This document shows positions 35,979-45,031 of a DNA stretch of 64,000 nucleotides, one piece after another. The stretch is from Pseudoalteromonas sp. N1230-9 (lineage in GTDB: Bacteria; Pseudomonadota; Gammaproteobacteria; Enterobacterales; Alteromonadaceae). The DNA is taken from NCBI RefSeq assembly GCF_032716425.1, contig NZ_CP090420.1:835512-899511 (forward strand), read 5' to 3'. The notes under the pieces were generated by a model. It searched no databases. It saw only the letters and a list, made by a program, of their open reading frames with translations, and was not told the DNA's origin. The position numbers and the translations under genes were made by a program. Position 1 is the first letter of the stretch. The number at the start of each line of letters is the position of its first letter.

Positions 35979-38432
35979 ATGAAAGCATTTAAATTGCTTT
36001 TTGCGCTAGTTATTGGCGTATCCGTTAGTGCCTCCAGTTTCGCCAACGAAGGATACCAAACTCCGTCACCAGCTCTTGCGGCTGTTGTTGATGCCAAGTT
36101 AGCGCCCAGTAGCTACCTATCAAATGATGGTCAGTGGTTGGCGTTATTCGATAGAAAACGCATTGAAACATTACAAGACCTGTCAAAAGAAGAGCTTAAG
36201 TTAGCGGGTATAAAACTTAACCCTGCTAATTTCTCACGTTCTCGAGAGCGAACAAAATTTACAAATATCGTTCTAAAGCATGTTGAAACAGGCACCGAAA
36301 TAGAGGTAACGGGGTTACCTCAAGGCATTATTCGCGCGCCAAGTTGGTCTAGCGATAGCCAGTATTTAGCGTTCGTTGTAGAACAAGCGTCTGCTGCAAA
36401 CTTATGGGTTTATAATGTCAGTACTAAACAAGCAAGGCAGTTAAGTGACACCGCTTTAAACTCAGTGCTTACTCGTTCGCCCTATAGTTGGCTACCAGAT
36501 AGCAGCGCGTTGGTTGCTAATGCAGCCGTTAATTTAGGCAAAGCACGCCTTTCGAATGACACAACGGGGGCAGTGCCCGTTATTCAACAAAGTAGCGGTG
36601 AAAAAGCCCCTGCGCGTACGTATCAAAATTTACTTAGTAGCCCATTTGATGAGGCGCAATTTAAGTTTTATGGACAAAGCCAACTTACCTATATTCCGCT
36701 TAGTGGTCAGGCACAGCCGATTGGCCAACCAGGCTTAATTAAATCATTTTCAGTCTCACCTGATTCAACCAATATTTTAGTAGGCATGATTGATGAGCCA
36801 TTCTCATATCAAGTTCCTTACAGCCGGTTTGCAGCCACATGGCAAATATGGGGTATGCGAGGGTATACGTTAGCTGAGCTCGCTAAGCAGCCGCTAGCAG
36901 ACAACATCCCACAAGGTTATGACAGTGTTCGTACTGGTCCTCGTGAGTTTCAATGGCGTGCAGATCAAGGTGCAGAAGTTATTTGGGCACAGGCGCAAGA
37001 TGGCGGCGATATGAAAACAGACGTGCCTCATCATGACTATCTTTATAGCTTGCGTGCACCGTTTAAACGTGACCCAAAATTATTTGCTAAAGTCGAACGT
37101 CGCTTTGATTCAATAGAGTGGGGCAATAATAATGTTGCACTGTTATCTGAATGGCGCTTTAGTGATAGGCAGTTACGCACATACGTTATTCAGCCGCGCA
37201 ATGCTGATCAAAATCGCGTGTTATTTTCAGAGCGCAGCTATAACGATGCTTATAAGGATCCAGGTAAACCCATTTATGAGCGAAACGATCTCGGTGTAAG
37301 TGTTATAAAAGTCGTTGGCGGGCGTTATGTTTTCCTACGTGGTAATGGGGCATCTGAACAGGGGAATATCCCATTCTTAGATCGTTATGATGTAAAAACA
37401 AACTCAAAAACGCGTATTTGGCAATCGGCTGCACCTTATTATGAACGTATTCGTGCGATGCTGGATGATGAAGGTGAACGACTCATTACCATTAGAGAAT
37501 CTAAAACCGAGCAACCTAACTTTTTTATCCGTGATTTAGACGACGATACACTGACACAACTAACGACGTTTGAGCATCCTTACCCTGAGTTTAAAGGGGT
37601 CACAAAAGAGCTTATTCGTTATCAGCGTGATGATGGTGTTGAGCTAAGTGGTACCTTATACCTGCCACCAGACTATGATAAAACCCAAGGCACATTACCT
37701 GTGTTAATGTGGGCTTACCCACTTGAATATAAAGATAAAGCGGTTGCTTCACAGGTACGTGAGTCTCCTTATCAATTTACCTATATTGGTTATTGGGGGC
37801 CAATGCCTTATCTTGCAAAAGGGATTGCGGTATTTGACGACCCGAAAATGCCAATTGTGGGTGTTGATGGCAAAGAGCCGAATGATTTATTTCGTAAACA
37901 GCTGGTGGCAAGTGCTAAAGCTGCGGTTGATGTGTTAGTTGAAAGGGGCATCGCAGATAAAGATAACATTGCTATAGCTGGTCACTCATATGGTGCCTTT
38001 ATGGTGGCAAACTTATTAGCTCATAGTGATTTATTCAAGACAGGTATTGCTCGCAGTGGCGCTTATAACCGCACCTTAACGCCATTTGGTTTCCAAGGTG
38101 AGGAGCGTGATTTTTGGCAAGCCCAAGATGTGTATGCGGCTATGTCACCGTTTTTCCATGCTGAGAAAATCAATGAGCCAATGTTAATGATCCACGGTCA
38201 AGAAGATCCAAATTCAGGTACATTCCCGATGCAAAGCGAGCGTATGTACGCGGCATTAAAAGGCCTTGGTAAAGAAGCCCGCTTAGTGATGCTGCCGTAT
38301 GAGGCTCATGGCTATCGCGCTCGTAAGAGCCTATTGCATGTGCTTTGGGAGCAAGAGCAATGGCTTGATAAATACTTACTAAGTGAAGAAGAGCCTGCAG
38401 AGCCAGCTGCCGCTGAAAGTGTCACTCAGTAA
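35979..38432 (+). CDS. S9D-type prolyl-oligopeptidase family peptidase (CGEP-like), exported
   Basis: An 817-residue enzyme with a signal peptide (MKAFKLLFALVIGVSVSASSFA) and AAAGGAA ribosome site. The N-terminal part is a beta-propeller; the C-terminal alpha/beta hydrolase has S670 (GHSYGAFMVANLL), D743 (HGQEDPNSG) and H777 (EAHGYRARKS). The flanking stretches RSGAYNRTLTPFGFQ and MQSERMYAALKG match the chloroplast glutamyl endopeptidase (CGEP, MEROPS S9D) group closely. It should cleave peptides in the periplasm, perhaps after Glu. It differs from the 14824 S9 enzyme and is divergent from the LacI gene. A strong terminator follows. Confidence 0.92.
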   Translation: MKAFKLLFALVIGVSVSASSFANEGYQTPSPALAAVVDAKLAPSSYLSNDGQWLALFDRKRIETLQDLSKEELKLAGIKLNPANFSRSRERTKFTNIVLKHVETGTEIEVTGLPQGIIRAPSWSSDSQYLAFVVEQASAANLWVYNVSTKQARQLSDTALNSVLTRSPYSWLPDSSALVANAAVNLGKARLSNDTTGAVPVIQQSSGEKAPARTYQNLLSSPFDEAQFKFYGQSQLTYIPLSGQAQPIGQPGLIKSFSVSPDSTNILVGMIDEPFSYQVPYSRFAATWQIWGMRGYTLAELAKQPLADNIPQGYDSVRTGPREFQWRADQGAEVIWAQAQDGGDMKTDVPHHDYLYSLRAPFKRDPKLFAKVERRFDSIEWGNNNVALLSEWRFSDRQLRTYVIQPRNADQNRVLFSERSYNDAYKDPGKPIYERNDLGVSVIKVVGGRYVFLRGNGASEQGNIPFLDRYDVKTNSKTRIWQSAAPYYERIRAMLDDEGERLITIRESKTEQPNFFIRDLDDDTLTQLTTFEHPYPEFKGVTKELIRYQRDDGVELSGTLYLPPDYDKTQGTLPVLMWAYPLEYKDKAVASQVRESPYQFTYIGYWGPMPYLAKGIAVFDDPKMPIVGVDGKEPNDLFRKQLVASAKAAVDVLVERGIADKDNIAIAGHSYGAFMVANLLAHSDLFKTGIARSGAYNRTLTPFGFQGEERDFWQAQDVYAAMSPFFHAEKINEPMLMIHGQEDPNSGTFPMQSERMYAALKGLGKEARLVMLPYEAHGYRARKSLLHVLWEQEQWLDKYLLSEEEPAEPAAAESVTQ

Positions 38433-38451
38433 TTAGTTAAATGTTTATATT

Positions 38452-38483
38452 AAAAATCCCCGCCCTCGAAGCGGGGATTTTTG
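38452..38483 (+). terminator. Intrinsic terminator after the S9D peptidase gene
   Basis: AAAAATCCCCGC and GCGGGGATTTTT form a strong stem with a seven-base loop about 20 bases after the stop codon. Confidence 0.92.
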
Positions 38484-38706
38484 TATTTATGGTTGTAAAG
38501 TTTCTTTCAAAGTAAAGAAATCGATTTAATGAGTTGTTTTTGTTACTACATTAGCCAAATATCAATTTGCCATTTATTTGCTGTAGATAGAGGTAAGATT
38601 TTCTGTTATTAATAATTAGTTGTTAAAGGTATTAAGATTAAATTGAGCTAAATATGGAAAAAGCCCATTGGCTTGATATTAAGTTTATTTAGAAAATGGA
38701 GTTTTA

Positions 38707-39168
38707 ATGAAAAATATTTTATTGCTTACCTTATTATTAACCTCTTCTTTTTCTTTAGCTTCTAAAGAGTTAGATTTGGAAAAATTCGCACAAACATATT
38801 TCAAGCTTATGACAGCTACTCAGTCTCCTAATGCATCTAGTGTTGAGTTAGAAAAATACCTGTCTTTACTAACAGACGATATTGGGCATTCCCATTTACC
38901 TTATGTTGTTGATGATTCTAGATTACCTGATGGCAAAGAGTCGATGAGAAAGGGGATGACTTTTTACTTGGGAGCACATACCGAATATGAAGCGACGTTA
39001 TTAGACGTATTTGTTTTTAACAAATCAGCCATTGCGATTCGATACAAAAATTATGCAAAAGGTGTACATCCACAAAGTAAACAGCCGATTGAATATTCTC
39101 AAACAATGATGGAAGTGCTTGAACTAGAAGATGATAAAGTTGCGGTAATTCGTAAGTATCATGAGTAA
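38707..39168 (+). CDS. Exported SnoaL/NTF2-like protein
   Basis: A 153-residue protein with a signal peptide (MKNILLLTLLLTSSFSLA) and a TGGAG ribosome site. The mature part fits the SnoaL/NTF2-like alpha-plus-beta fold: helix FAQTYFKLMTA, LSLLTDDIGHSHLPYV, then the paired strands EATLLDVFVFNKSAIAIRY and QTMMEVLELEDDKVAVIRKY. Members are enzymes or carriers of small ligands; the function here is unknown. Its stop codon shares a base with the start of the YciI-like gene, so the two are co-transcribed. Confidence 0.7.
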   Translation: MKNILLLTLLLTSSFSLASKELDLEKFAQTYFKLMTATQSPNASSVELEKYLSLLTDDIGHSHLPYVVDDSRLPDGKESMRKGMTFYLGAHTEYEATLLDVFVFNKSAIAIRYKNYAKGVHPQSKQPIEYSQTMMEVLELEDDKVAVIRKYHE

Positions 39169-39464
39169 TGTTTATAATTCAACTAACGTTCTCAGATAAT
39201 AAATCTCAAGCTAAAGATTTCATGGAGAGCCATAAAAAATGGCTCCAGTCGGGGTTCGATAAAGGCATCTTTGTGTTATCTGGAAGCTTACAGCCTAACG
39301 CAGGCGGCGGCCTTATTGCAGTCGATGTTTCCAAGCAGGAGATCGAAGAAATTGTCGCTGAAGATCCTTTTGTAATCGAAAATGTAGTTAAACCTGAAAT
39401 CATTGAGTTAGCGCTATCTAAAGCTGATGAACGCTTATCATTTTTGCTCGATAACAGGTTGTAA
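39168..39464 (+). CDS. YciI-like (YCII-related) protein
   Basis: A 98-residue protein of the YCII-related family: MFIIQLTFSDNKSQAKDFMESH, the GIFVLSGSLQP strand, GGLIAVDVS, and EDPFVIENVV near the C-terminus, which are the family's conserved blocks. YCII proteins have a ferredoxin-like fold with a His/Asp site and unclear function. It starts inside the stop codon of the upstream gene and runs 27 bases into the end of the convergent LysR gene at 39438. The overlap of 3' ends is unusual but the frame is clear. Confidence 0.85.
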   Translation: MFIIQLTFSDNKSQAKDFMESHKKWLQSGFDKGIFVLSGSLQPNAGGGLIAVDVSKQEIEEIVAEDPFVIENVVKPEIIELALSKADERLSFLLDNRL

Positions 39465-40346
39465 TTGCTCGCTTAACCAATCAATAAACACCCGAGTACG
39501 CCTTGGTAAATGACGTCGATTTGGGTAGACGATATTAATTGGCATGGGCGGCAAGTTATAGTCAGGTAAGACTTGCACGAGCTCACCTCGGCTAAGCTCA
39601 TCGATAACTCCATGGCGTGGCACTTGAATAAGGCCAAGCCCTGCTAAACACGCTGCTCTATAGGCATCCGTATTGTTAACTGTGAGCTGCGATTTCATGG
39701 CTAGAATTTGCCAATCGCCTTGTGTATCTTGGTATTCAAAGCCTGGGTCAAGTTGACCGAGTGTTTGGCTATAGCGAACAATGTAGTGCTCGTCTAAATC
39801 AGCCAGTTTAGTGATGTTGCCATACTGTTTAATATAACTTGGGCTTACACAGTTGATCATCGGGCAGTGGCCAATTCTTTTAGCGATCAGCGATGAGTCT
39901 TCTAAATTACCGACTCGCACTACACAATCAAACCCTTCTTCAATTAAGTTCACACGCCTGTCTGAACTACTCAGTTCAATCTCTAATTGTGGGTGTGCAG
40001 ATAAAAAATGCTCTAGATTCGGCAGTACTAAACGCCGACTAATTGGTTGTGGCATATCTACTCTAAGACGCCCTGATAACGCTTCGTCATTTTTATGAAA
40101 TAGAGTTTGTAGTTCGTCTATATCAGCAAGCATATCTTTACATCGCTGATAAAAAACAGTGCCTTCGTTGGTGAGTGTAACCCGCCTTGTTGTGCGGTTT
40201 AGGAGCCGAGCACCTAGCGTATCTTCGAGTTGTTTAACTAACTGCGAGACAGACGACTTAGGCATGCTCAGTGCAAGTGCTGCAGCTGAAAAGTTTTTTA
40301 GCTCAGCTACCTGAACAAAGGTTTTCATAGCATTAAGTTCATTCAT
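39438..40346 (-). CDS. LysR family regulator of the adjacent dehydrogenase
   Basis: A 302-residue LysR-type protein. The N-terminal helix-turn-helix is clear (MNELNAMKTFVQVAELKNFS, ALSMPKSSVSQLVKQLEDTLGARLLNRT), followed by the effector domain (SGRLRVDMPQPISRRLVLP, FDCVVRVGNLEDSSLIAKRIG). It is divergent from the short-chain dehydrogenase at 40457, the usual target arrangement. Its end overlaps the YciI-like gene by 27 bases. The effector is unknown. Confidence 0.92.
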   Translation of the reverse strand: MNELNAMKTFVQVAELKNFSAAALALSMPKSSVSQLVKQLEDTLGARLLNRTTRRVTLTNEGTVFYQRCKDMLADIDELQTLFHKNDEALSGRLRVDMPQPISRRLVLPNLEHFLSAHPQLEIELSSSDRRVNLIEEGFDCVVRVGNLEDSSLIAKRIGHCPMINCVSPSYIKQYGNITKLADLDEHYIVRYSQTLGQLDPGFEYQDTQGDWQILAMKSQLTVNNTDAYRAACLAGLGLIQVPRHGVIDELSRGELVQVLPDYNLPPMPINIVYPNRRHLPRRTRVFIDWLSEQLQPVIEQK

Positions 40347-40456
40347 GATTGTTTGCTATTTACGAACAGTTATTTCAATTTTACATGGTTTATCTAGTTT
40401 TGCAGTGTAAATATACTGGTTGCTCAAAATTACTTCAAAGCAAAAAGGTAACAACG

Positions 40457-41215
40457 ATGAGCAACAAAATTGCAGTGATCACAGGTGGTAATCGCGGTTT
40501 AGGTAAAAATACGGTATTAAGTTTGGCACGTAAGAATATTGATTGTGTGTTTACTTATCGAAGCCATAAAGATGAAGCGCAACAAGTCGTAGAGGAAGTC
40601 GCAGCGCTGGGGGCAAAAGCAGTCGCTATGCAACTTGATGTTAGCGATATTTTAGGTTTTGCTGAATTTAAACAATCACTTGAAAACATTTTAAAAACAC
40701 AATGGCAAACATCTCGGTTTGATTATTTAATCAATAATGCAGGTCATGGTAGTGACAGTGCGTTTGCTGATACCAGCGAAGCCATGTTTGATAATTTGAT
40801 GAATGTACATGTAAAAGGAGTGTTTTTCTTAACGCAAACACTGCATGAGATGATAAGCGGTGGCGGGCGCATTATTAACTTATCTTCAGGGCTGACACGG
40901 TTTGCTTTACCAGGTAAGGCAGCTTACGCCACCATGAAAGGGGCTGTTGAGGTCATGACCAAATACATGGCAAAAGAACTTGCAGGGCGAAATATTGCGG
41001 TGAATGTCGTTGCACCTGGCGCAATTGCAACTGACTTTGGGGGTGGTGTTGTGCGTGATAATGAAGATGTTGCGCAATTAGTAAGTTCATTTACCGCTAT
41101 GGGGCGAGTTGGTCAAGCGGATGATATCGGTCCTATGATTGCGCAGTTACTCGGCGATGAAAATCGTTGGGTCACTGGACAGCGTATTGAAGCATCGGGT
41201 GGCATGTTTTTATAA
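40457..41215 (+). CDS. Short-chain dehydrogenase/reductase
   Basis: The ATG at 40457 has AAAGGT upstream; the longer frame starting at 40349 lies in the divergent promoter region. The 252-residue protein is a classical SDR: dinucleotide motif TGGNRGLG (9-16), NNAG (93-96), catalytic Ser in NLSSG and Y157-x-x-x-K161, plus a C-terminal GGMFL close. It should oxidise or reduce an alcohol/ketone using NAD(P); R35 after a strand end suggests NADP preference, which is tentative. It is divergent from a LysR regulator that likely controls it. Confidence 0.92.
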   Translation: MSNKIAVITGGNRGLGKNTVLSLARKNIDCVFTYRSHKDEAQQVVEEVAALGAKAVAMQLDVSDILGFAEFKQSLENILKTQWQTSRFDYLINNAGHGSDSAFADTSEAMFDNLMNVHVKGVFFLTQTLHEMISGGGRIINLSSGLTRFALPGKAAYATMKGAVEVMTKYMAKELAGRNIAVNVVAPGAIATDFGGGVVRDNEDVAQLVSSFTAMGRVGQADDIGPMIAQLLGDENRWVTGQRIEASGGMFL

Positions 41216-41308
41216 TCCTCAAGCGAGTGTGATGTCAGTGATCGCGTGTTTGTTTGCTTATTGAAATGAATGTGATTTAATCGCCTTCTCTTTTTAAGCA
41301 ACGAACAT

Positions 41309-41938
41309 GTGATTGCATTTATGCTCGATTTGGCAGTACTCGCGGTTTTTATTCCGACCTTTTTCTTTGTTTCTATTACGCCAGGAATGTGTATGACACT
41401 TGCCATGACACTCGGTATGAGTGTAGGCGTTAGACGTACTCTTTGGATGATGGTAGGTGAAGTGCTCGGTGTTGCAGTGGTTGCTATTGCTGCAGTGATT
41501 GGAGTTGCCAGTATAATGCTTAACTACCCTGAGTTATTTGCTGTTTTAAAATACTTAGGAGGGGCCTATCTTATTTACCTTGGCATCAATATGTGGCGCG
41601 CAAAAACAAGCTTTAAACTTGGCAACGAGGCTGAGCAGAAAATAGCGCGAAGCCAATTATTCTCGCAAGGGTTTATTACTGCGATAGCGAATCCTAAGGG
41701 GTGGGCATTTATGATATCACTCTTGCCCCCTTTCATTAATGTTGATGCCGCCGTGGCGCCTCAGTTAGCTATATTGCTGAGTATTATTATGCTTAGTGAG
41801 TTTATTTGCATGCTTATTTATGCCACAGGTGGTCAGAGCTTGCGGGTGTTTTTAGATAAAGGGGATAACGTTAAGTGGTTGAACCGTATTGCGGGTGCTT
41901 TGATGATGGCTGTTGGTGTATGGTTAGCTTTGGGCTAA
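41309..41938 (+). CDS. LysE/RhtB family amino-acid exporter
   Basis: A 209-residue membrane protein with about six helices. It has the family marks: FFFVSITPGMCMTLAMTLGMSVG near the start, GGAYLIYLGINMWR, and FITAIANPKGWAFMISLLPP. The start is drawn at a GTG; an ATG four codons later (41321) is equally possible, and neither has a strong ribosome site. This is the second LysE-type exporter in the window. It is convergent with the LysR gene at 41955. The amino acid exported is unknown. Confidence 0.88.
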   Translation: MIAFMLDLAVLAVFIPTFFFVSITPGMCMTLAMTLGMSVGVRRTLWMMVGEVLGVAVVAIAAVIGVASIMLNYPELFAVLKYLGGAYLIYLGINMWRAKTSFKLGNEAEQKIARSQLFSQGFITAIANPKGWAFMISLLPPFINVDAAVAPQLAILLSIIMLSEFICMLIYATGGQSLRVFLDKGDNVKWLNRIAGALMMAVGVWLALG

Positions 41939-41948
41939 CCATACACTT
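41918..41948. terminator. Terminator hairpin overlapping the exporter stop codon
   Basis: GTATGGTTAGC and GCTAACCATAC pair perfectly around a five-base loop, followed by ACTTTT. It covers the last codons of the exporter and lies between convergent genes. Confidence 0.7.
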
Positions 41949-41954
41949 TTCTAA

Positions 41955-42860
41955 TTAAATGAGCTCTTTATCGTTGGTTACGAGATTAAAGCATTGTTTT
42001 AGTGTCTCGATTGCTGTTTTTGTTTTCGCTGCAAGGCTATCTCTAGCGGGTGTAACTGCGTACACAGTGTAGTCAGGTAAAGACCACTCAGGAGCAATTT
42101 CTATAAGCTCTTTGCTTTTTAATAAACTTCTCACTTCAGGCTCAGGCAGTACACCATAACCCACGCCATCACACACTAGCTTGGTAAGACCTTGCATATT
42201 ATTGACGATAATTTTTGCCTTAGGTAATGGTTTACTGTCAAGGGTAAGTGCATTGAATGCATTACTGTCGGCGCTGATATGGGAAACTCTGGCATGGCAT
42301 TCAAGATCATTCCATGTTGCGTGCTGAATTTTGCTGAGCGGGTGATCTTTATGGGCGCATAATTTAAGTGGCCATGTTGCGAGTTTACGAGCCACTAAAT
42401 TAGAGTCTGTTAAAGGGCCGATTGCAATGGCCAAATCAGCACCAGATTTGATCATATCGACGGGTTCATCTGTTAAAACAAGCTGAATGCTTAAATCATC
42501 AAATTGATGGATCAGCTGTTTTAACGGCTCACTCAATAAACCACTGCCAAAACCTACCGGCGCAACCAGTTTTAGCTCCCCACTTGGATTTCTTTGCAAA
42601 TTTTGCAATTGACTACTGGCATGTTCTGCCAGTGTGAGCATTTTCAAACAGCTTTGATAATACACATGCCCAGCTTCTGTTAGGGTCAATTCTCTTGGGC
42701 TTCGATTAAATAAACTTAACCCAACCTCTTGTTCTAAATGTTTGATGTGTTGGCTTACCGCAGATGTGGTCATTGCCAGCTCTGTTGCGGCACTGCTCAT
42801 ATTGCCTGTTTCAACTGTTCGAGAAAATACTCGTAATGTTTTAACTAGTTTTGAGTTCAT
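41955..42860 (-). CDS. LysR family transcriptional regulator
   Basis: A 301-residue LysR-type protein. The N-terminal helix-turn-helix is evident (VETGNMSSAATELAMTTSAV, HIKHLEQEVGLSLFNRS), followed by the effector-binding domain (SGELKLVAPVGFGSGLLS, VDMIKSGADLAIAIG). It is divergent from the TonB-dependent receptor at 42980, with about 120 bases between that also hold a Fur-like site, so it may co-regulate that receptor or itself. It is convergent with the LysE-type exporter. The effector is unknown. Confidence 0.9.
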   Translation of the reverse strand: MNSKLVKTLRVFSRTVETGNMSSAATELAMTTSAVSQHIKHLEQEVGLSLFNRSPRELTLTEAGHVYYQSCLKMLTLAEHASSQLQNLQRNPSGELKLVAPVGFGSGLLSEPLKQLIHQFDDLSIQLVLTDEPVDMIKSGADLAIAIGPLTDSNLVARKLATWPLKLCAHKDHPLSKIQHATWNDLECHARVSHISADSNAFNALTLDSKPLPKAKIIVNNMQGLTKLVCDGVGYGVLPEPEVRSLLKSKELIEIAPEWSLPDYTVYAVTPARDSLAAKTKTAIETLKQCFNLVTNDKELI

Positions 42861-42935
42861 TGTTCAGGCCTTCTTAATTCAGTTTTAAGAAATCGTAAAT
42901 TGTAGAAATAGGGACTTCTCATTAATATCGCAAAC

Positions 42936-42954
42936 GCTAATTATTATCATTTAT
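42936..42954. promoter_or_regulatory. Fur box upstream of the 42980 receptor
   Basis: The 19-base site, read on the minus strand as ATAAATGATAATAATTAGC, matches the palindromic Fur consensus GATAATGATAATCATTATC at 14 of 19 positions by my count. It sits 26 bases before the receptor start, so it should overlap the promoter and give iron repression. Confidence 0.65.
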
Positions 42955-42979
42955 AAAACAAATGTCACGGAGTATTATT

Positions 42980-44956
42980 ATGTCGAGGGTAGTTTCTACG
43001 CTTTTACCACTTAGCGCAGCAGTGTTAGCTGGATTGTCTAGCTACGCAAATGCAGATGATAAAAAACAAGATATGGAAGTAATCGTGGTATCAGCATCTG
43101 GCTATGAGCAAATGCTTAAAGAAGCGCCTGCGAGTATTAGTGTGATTGATCGTGAACAACTAGAAAAACGCTTTTATCGTGACTTAACAGATGCCATGAC
43201 TGACGTGCCAGGTGTTGTTGTAACAGGCGGCGGGGACCGAAAGGACATTAGCCTACGTGGTATGGCAAACCAATACACCTTAATTTTAATTGATGGTCAA
43301 CGCCAAACCTCACGCGAAACCCGCCCAAACAGTGATGGCCCAGGTGTTGAAGGGGCGTGGACTCCACCTATTTCGGCGATTGAACGTATCGAAGTTATCC
43401 GCGGTCCTATGTCGTCATTATATGGCTCAGATGCAATTGGTGGGGTTATCAATATTATTACTCGCAAAACACCAGAAAAATGGTATGGCGAACTGCGTTT
43501 AGACAGCACTATTCAAGAGTCAAGTGAGTCGGGTAATATCAATCAAGGCAGTTTCTTTACTGCGGGTGGTTTAATTCCTGAGTTATTAGGTATGCAGCTA
43601 TCGGGTCAATTTTCAAAGCGTGATGAAGACGATTTTGAAGCAGGCTTTCGTGGCAAAGAGCAAAGTAACTTAAAAGCGAAGTTTATTTTAACCCCATCAG
43701 ATAGTCACGAAGTGATGCTTGAGATAGGCGGCGCACGACAAAAGCTCGATGAAACATTGGGTAAAACGGTTGCTCCTTTAGCCGAGGGCGAAAGTTGTGG
43801 GCGCAATGGTTGCCCTGAATCATCAACAACTGAATATGAGCAAGAGACCTATTCATTGAGTCATAATGGCTTTTATGATTTTGGCTCATCACGCAGTTAC
43901 ATAAAATACGATAAATTCGATAATACTTCTCGTGAAATGTATGTTGAAAATACGGATGCACAAACAAGCTGGACTTTACCTTTTACCAATCATAACGCTG
44001 CATTTGGTGCATCGTATTTAAAAGAAGAGCTAGACGATTACACCAGTAACCGCATTAGTGATTTAACCCATGTGGAGAATGAGCAATGGTCGGTGTTTGC
44101 TGAAGATGAATGGAGTGCAACTAAGCGTTTCAAGCTAACAACAGGGCTTCGTTACGATCATGATGGTAACTTTGCAGGCCACTTTAGTCCTCGATTATAT
44201 GGTGTATACACTGTATCAAAAGCGATAACACTTAAAGGGGGGATTTCAACAGGCTTTAGAGCGCCGAATATTCGTCAATCTACCGCAGCTTGGGGGCAAG
44301 TGAGCCGTGGCGGTAACATTTACGGTAACCCTGATTTGAACCCTGAAAAGTCAGTAAACTATGAAATGGGTATTTATTATGATGCAAATCGTGATTTAAC
44401 TCTTTCGAGCACAATATTCTACAACGAATTTGATGACAAAATTACCCGTATTTCATGCCCATTAACACAGTGTACCGATGGACCAAACCAGTTTGGTTCA
44501 ATGCCGACGACCTATGTCAATGTGGATGAAGCCGTCACGCAAGGCTTTGAGTTATCTGTATCTTACGACATTACCAGTGAGCTTGATGTAAGTGCAAATT
44601 ACACTTACACAGATTCTGAGCAAAAAACCGGTGAATATAAGGGCAGTCCACTTAACCAATTACCTAAGCATATTGTCCAAACCTCAGTAAATTGGCGTCC
44701 GGTTGATAAGCTAGGCACATGGTTACGCGTTCATTACCGTGGTGAAGAAAGCCAGCCTACAACAGGGCCATCACAAAGCAGCCTAATTGCGCCAGATTAC
44801 ACCTTGGCTGATATTGGTGGTAACTATGATTTAAGCCGCAGCATTAAGTTAGGTTTTGGTGTTTATAATCTATTTGATAAAGAAATCACTGAAGATGAAT
44901 ACGGCTATGTTGAAGATGGTCGACGTTATTGGGTATCACTTGGGTTGAGCTTTTAA
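42980..44956 (+). CDS. CirA/FepA-like TonB-dependent receptor, probably ferrisiderophore
   Basis: The ATG at 42980 has CACGGAG at the right distance; an ATG at 42962 has none. The protein (658 residues) has a signal peptide ending near SSYANA, a TonB box (MEVIVVSAS), and a plug very like CirA/FepA/IrgA receptors: EAPASISVIDREQLEKR, DISLRGMANQYTLILIDG, IERIEVIRGPMSSLYGSDA and GGVINIITRK. The barrel ends GLSF. The close match to catecholate receptors and a good Fur box indicate iron-siderophore uptake. The downstream hairpin at 44967-44999 may terminate it. The exact siderophore is inferred, not shown. Confidence 0.9.
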   Translation: MSRVVSTLLPLSAAVLAGLSSYANADDKKQDMEVIVVSASGYEQMLKEAPASISVIDREQLEKRFYRDLTDAMTDVPGVVVTGGGDRKDISLRGMANQYTLILIDGQRQTSRETRPNSDGPGVEGAWTPPISAIERIEVIRGPMSSLYGSDAIGGVINIITRKTPEKWYGELRLDSTIQESSESGNINQGSFFTAGGLIPELLGMQLSGQFSKRDEDDFEAGFRGKEQSNLKAKFILTPSDSHEVMLEIGGARQKLDETLGKTVAPLAEGESCGRNGCPESSTTEYEQETYSLSHNGFYDFGSSRSYIKYDKFDNTSREMYVENTDAQTSWTLPFTNHNAAFGASYLKEELDDYTSNRISDLTHVENEQWSVFAEDEWSATKRFKLTTGLRYDHDGNFAGHFSPRLYGVYTVSKAITLKGGISTGFRAPNIRQSTAAWGQVSRGGNIYGNPDLNPEKSVNYEMGIYYDANRDLTLSSTIFYNEFDDKITRISCPLTQCTDGPNQFGSMPTTYVNVDEAVTQGFELSVSYDITSELDVSANYTYTDSEQKTGEYKGSPLNQLPKHIVQTSVNWRPVDKLGTWLRVHYRGEESQPTTGPSQSSLIAPDYTLADIGGNYDLSRSIKLGFGVYNLFDKEITEDEYGYVEDGRRYWVSLGLSF

Positions 44957-44966
44957 AAACTAAAAG

Positions 44967-44999
44967 TCTATGAGTGTGGCTCTTGGCTACACTCATAGA
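44967..44999. terminator. Hairpin between receptor and rhtA-like gene
   Basis: TCTATGAGTGTGGC and GCTACACTCATAGA pair over 14 bases with one G-U, around TCTTG. It lies between convergent genes. Only a modest T-rich stretch follows on the minus strand. Confidence 0.65.
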
Positions 45000-45031
45000 A
45001 TGTACTTTACATGTTTTTTGAGACTTAAAAT

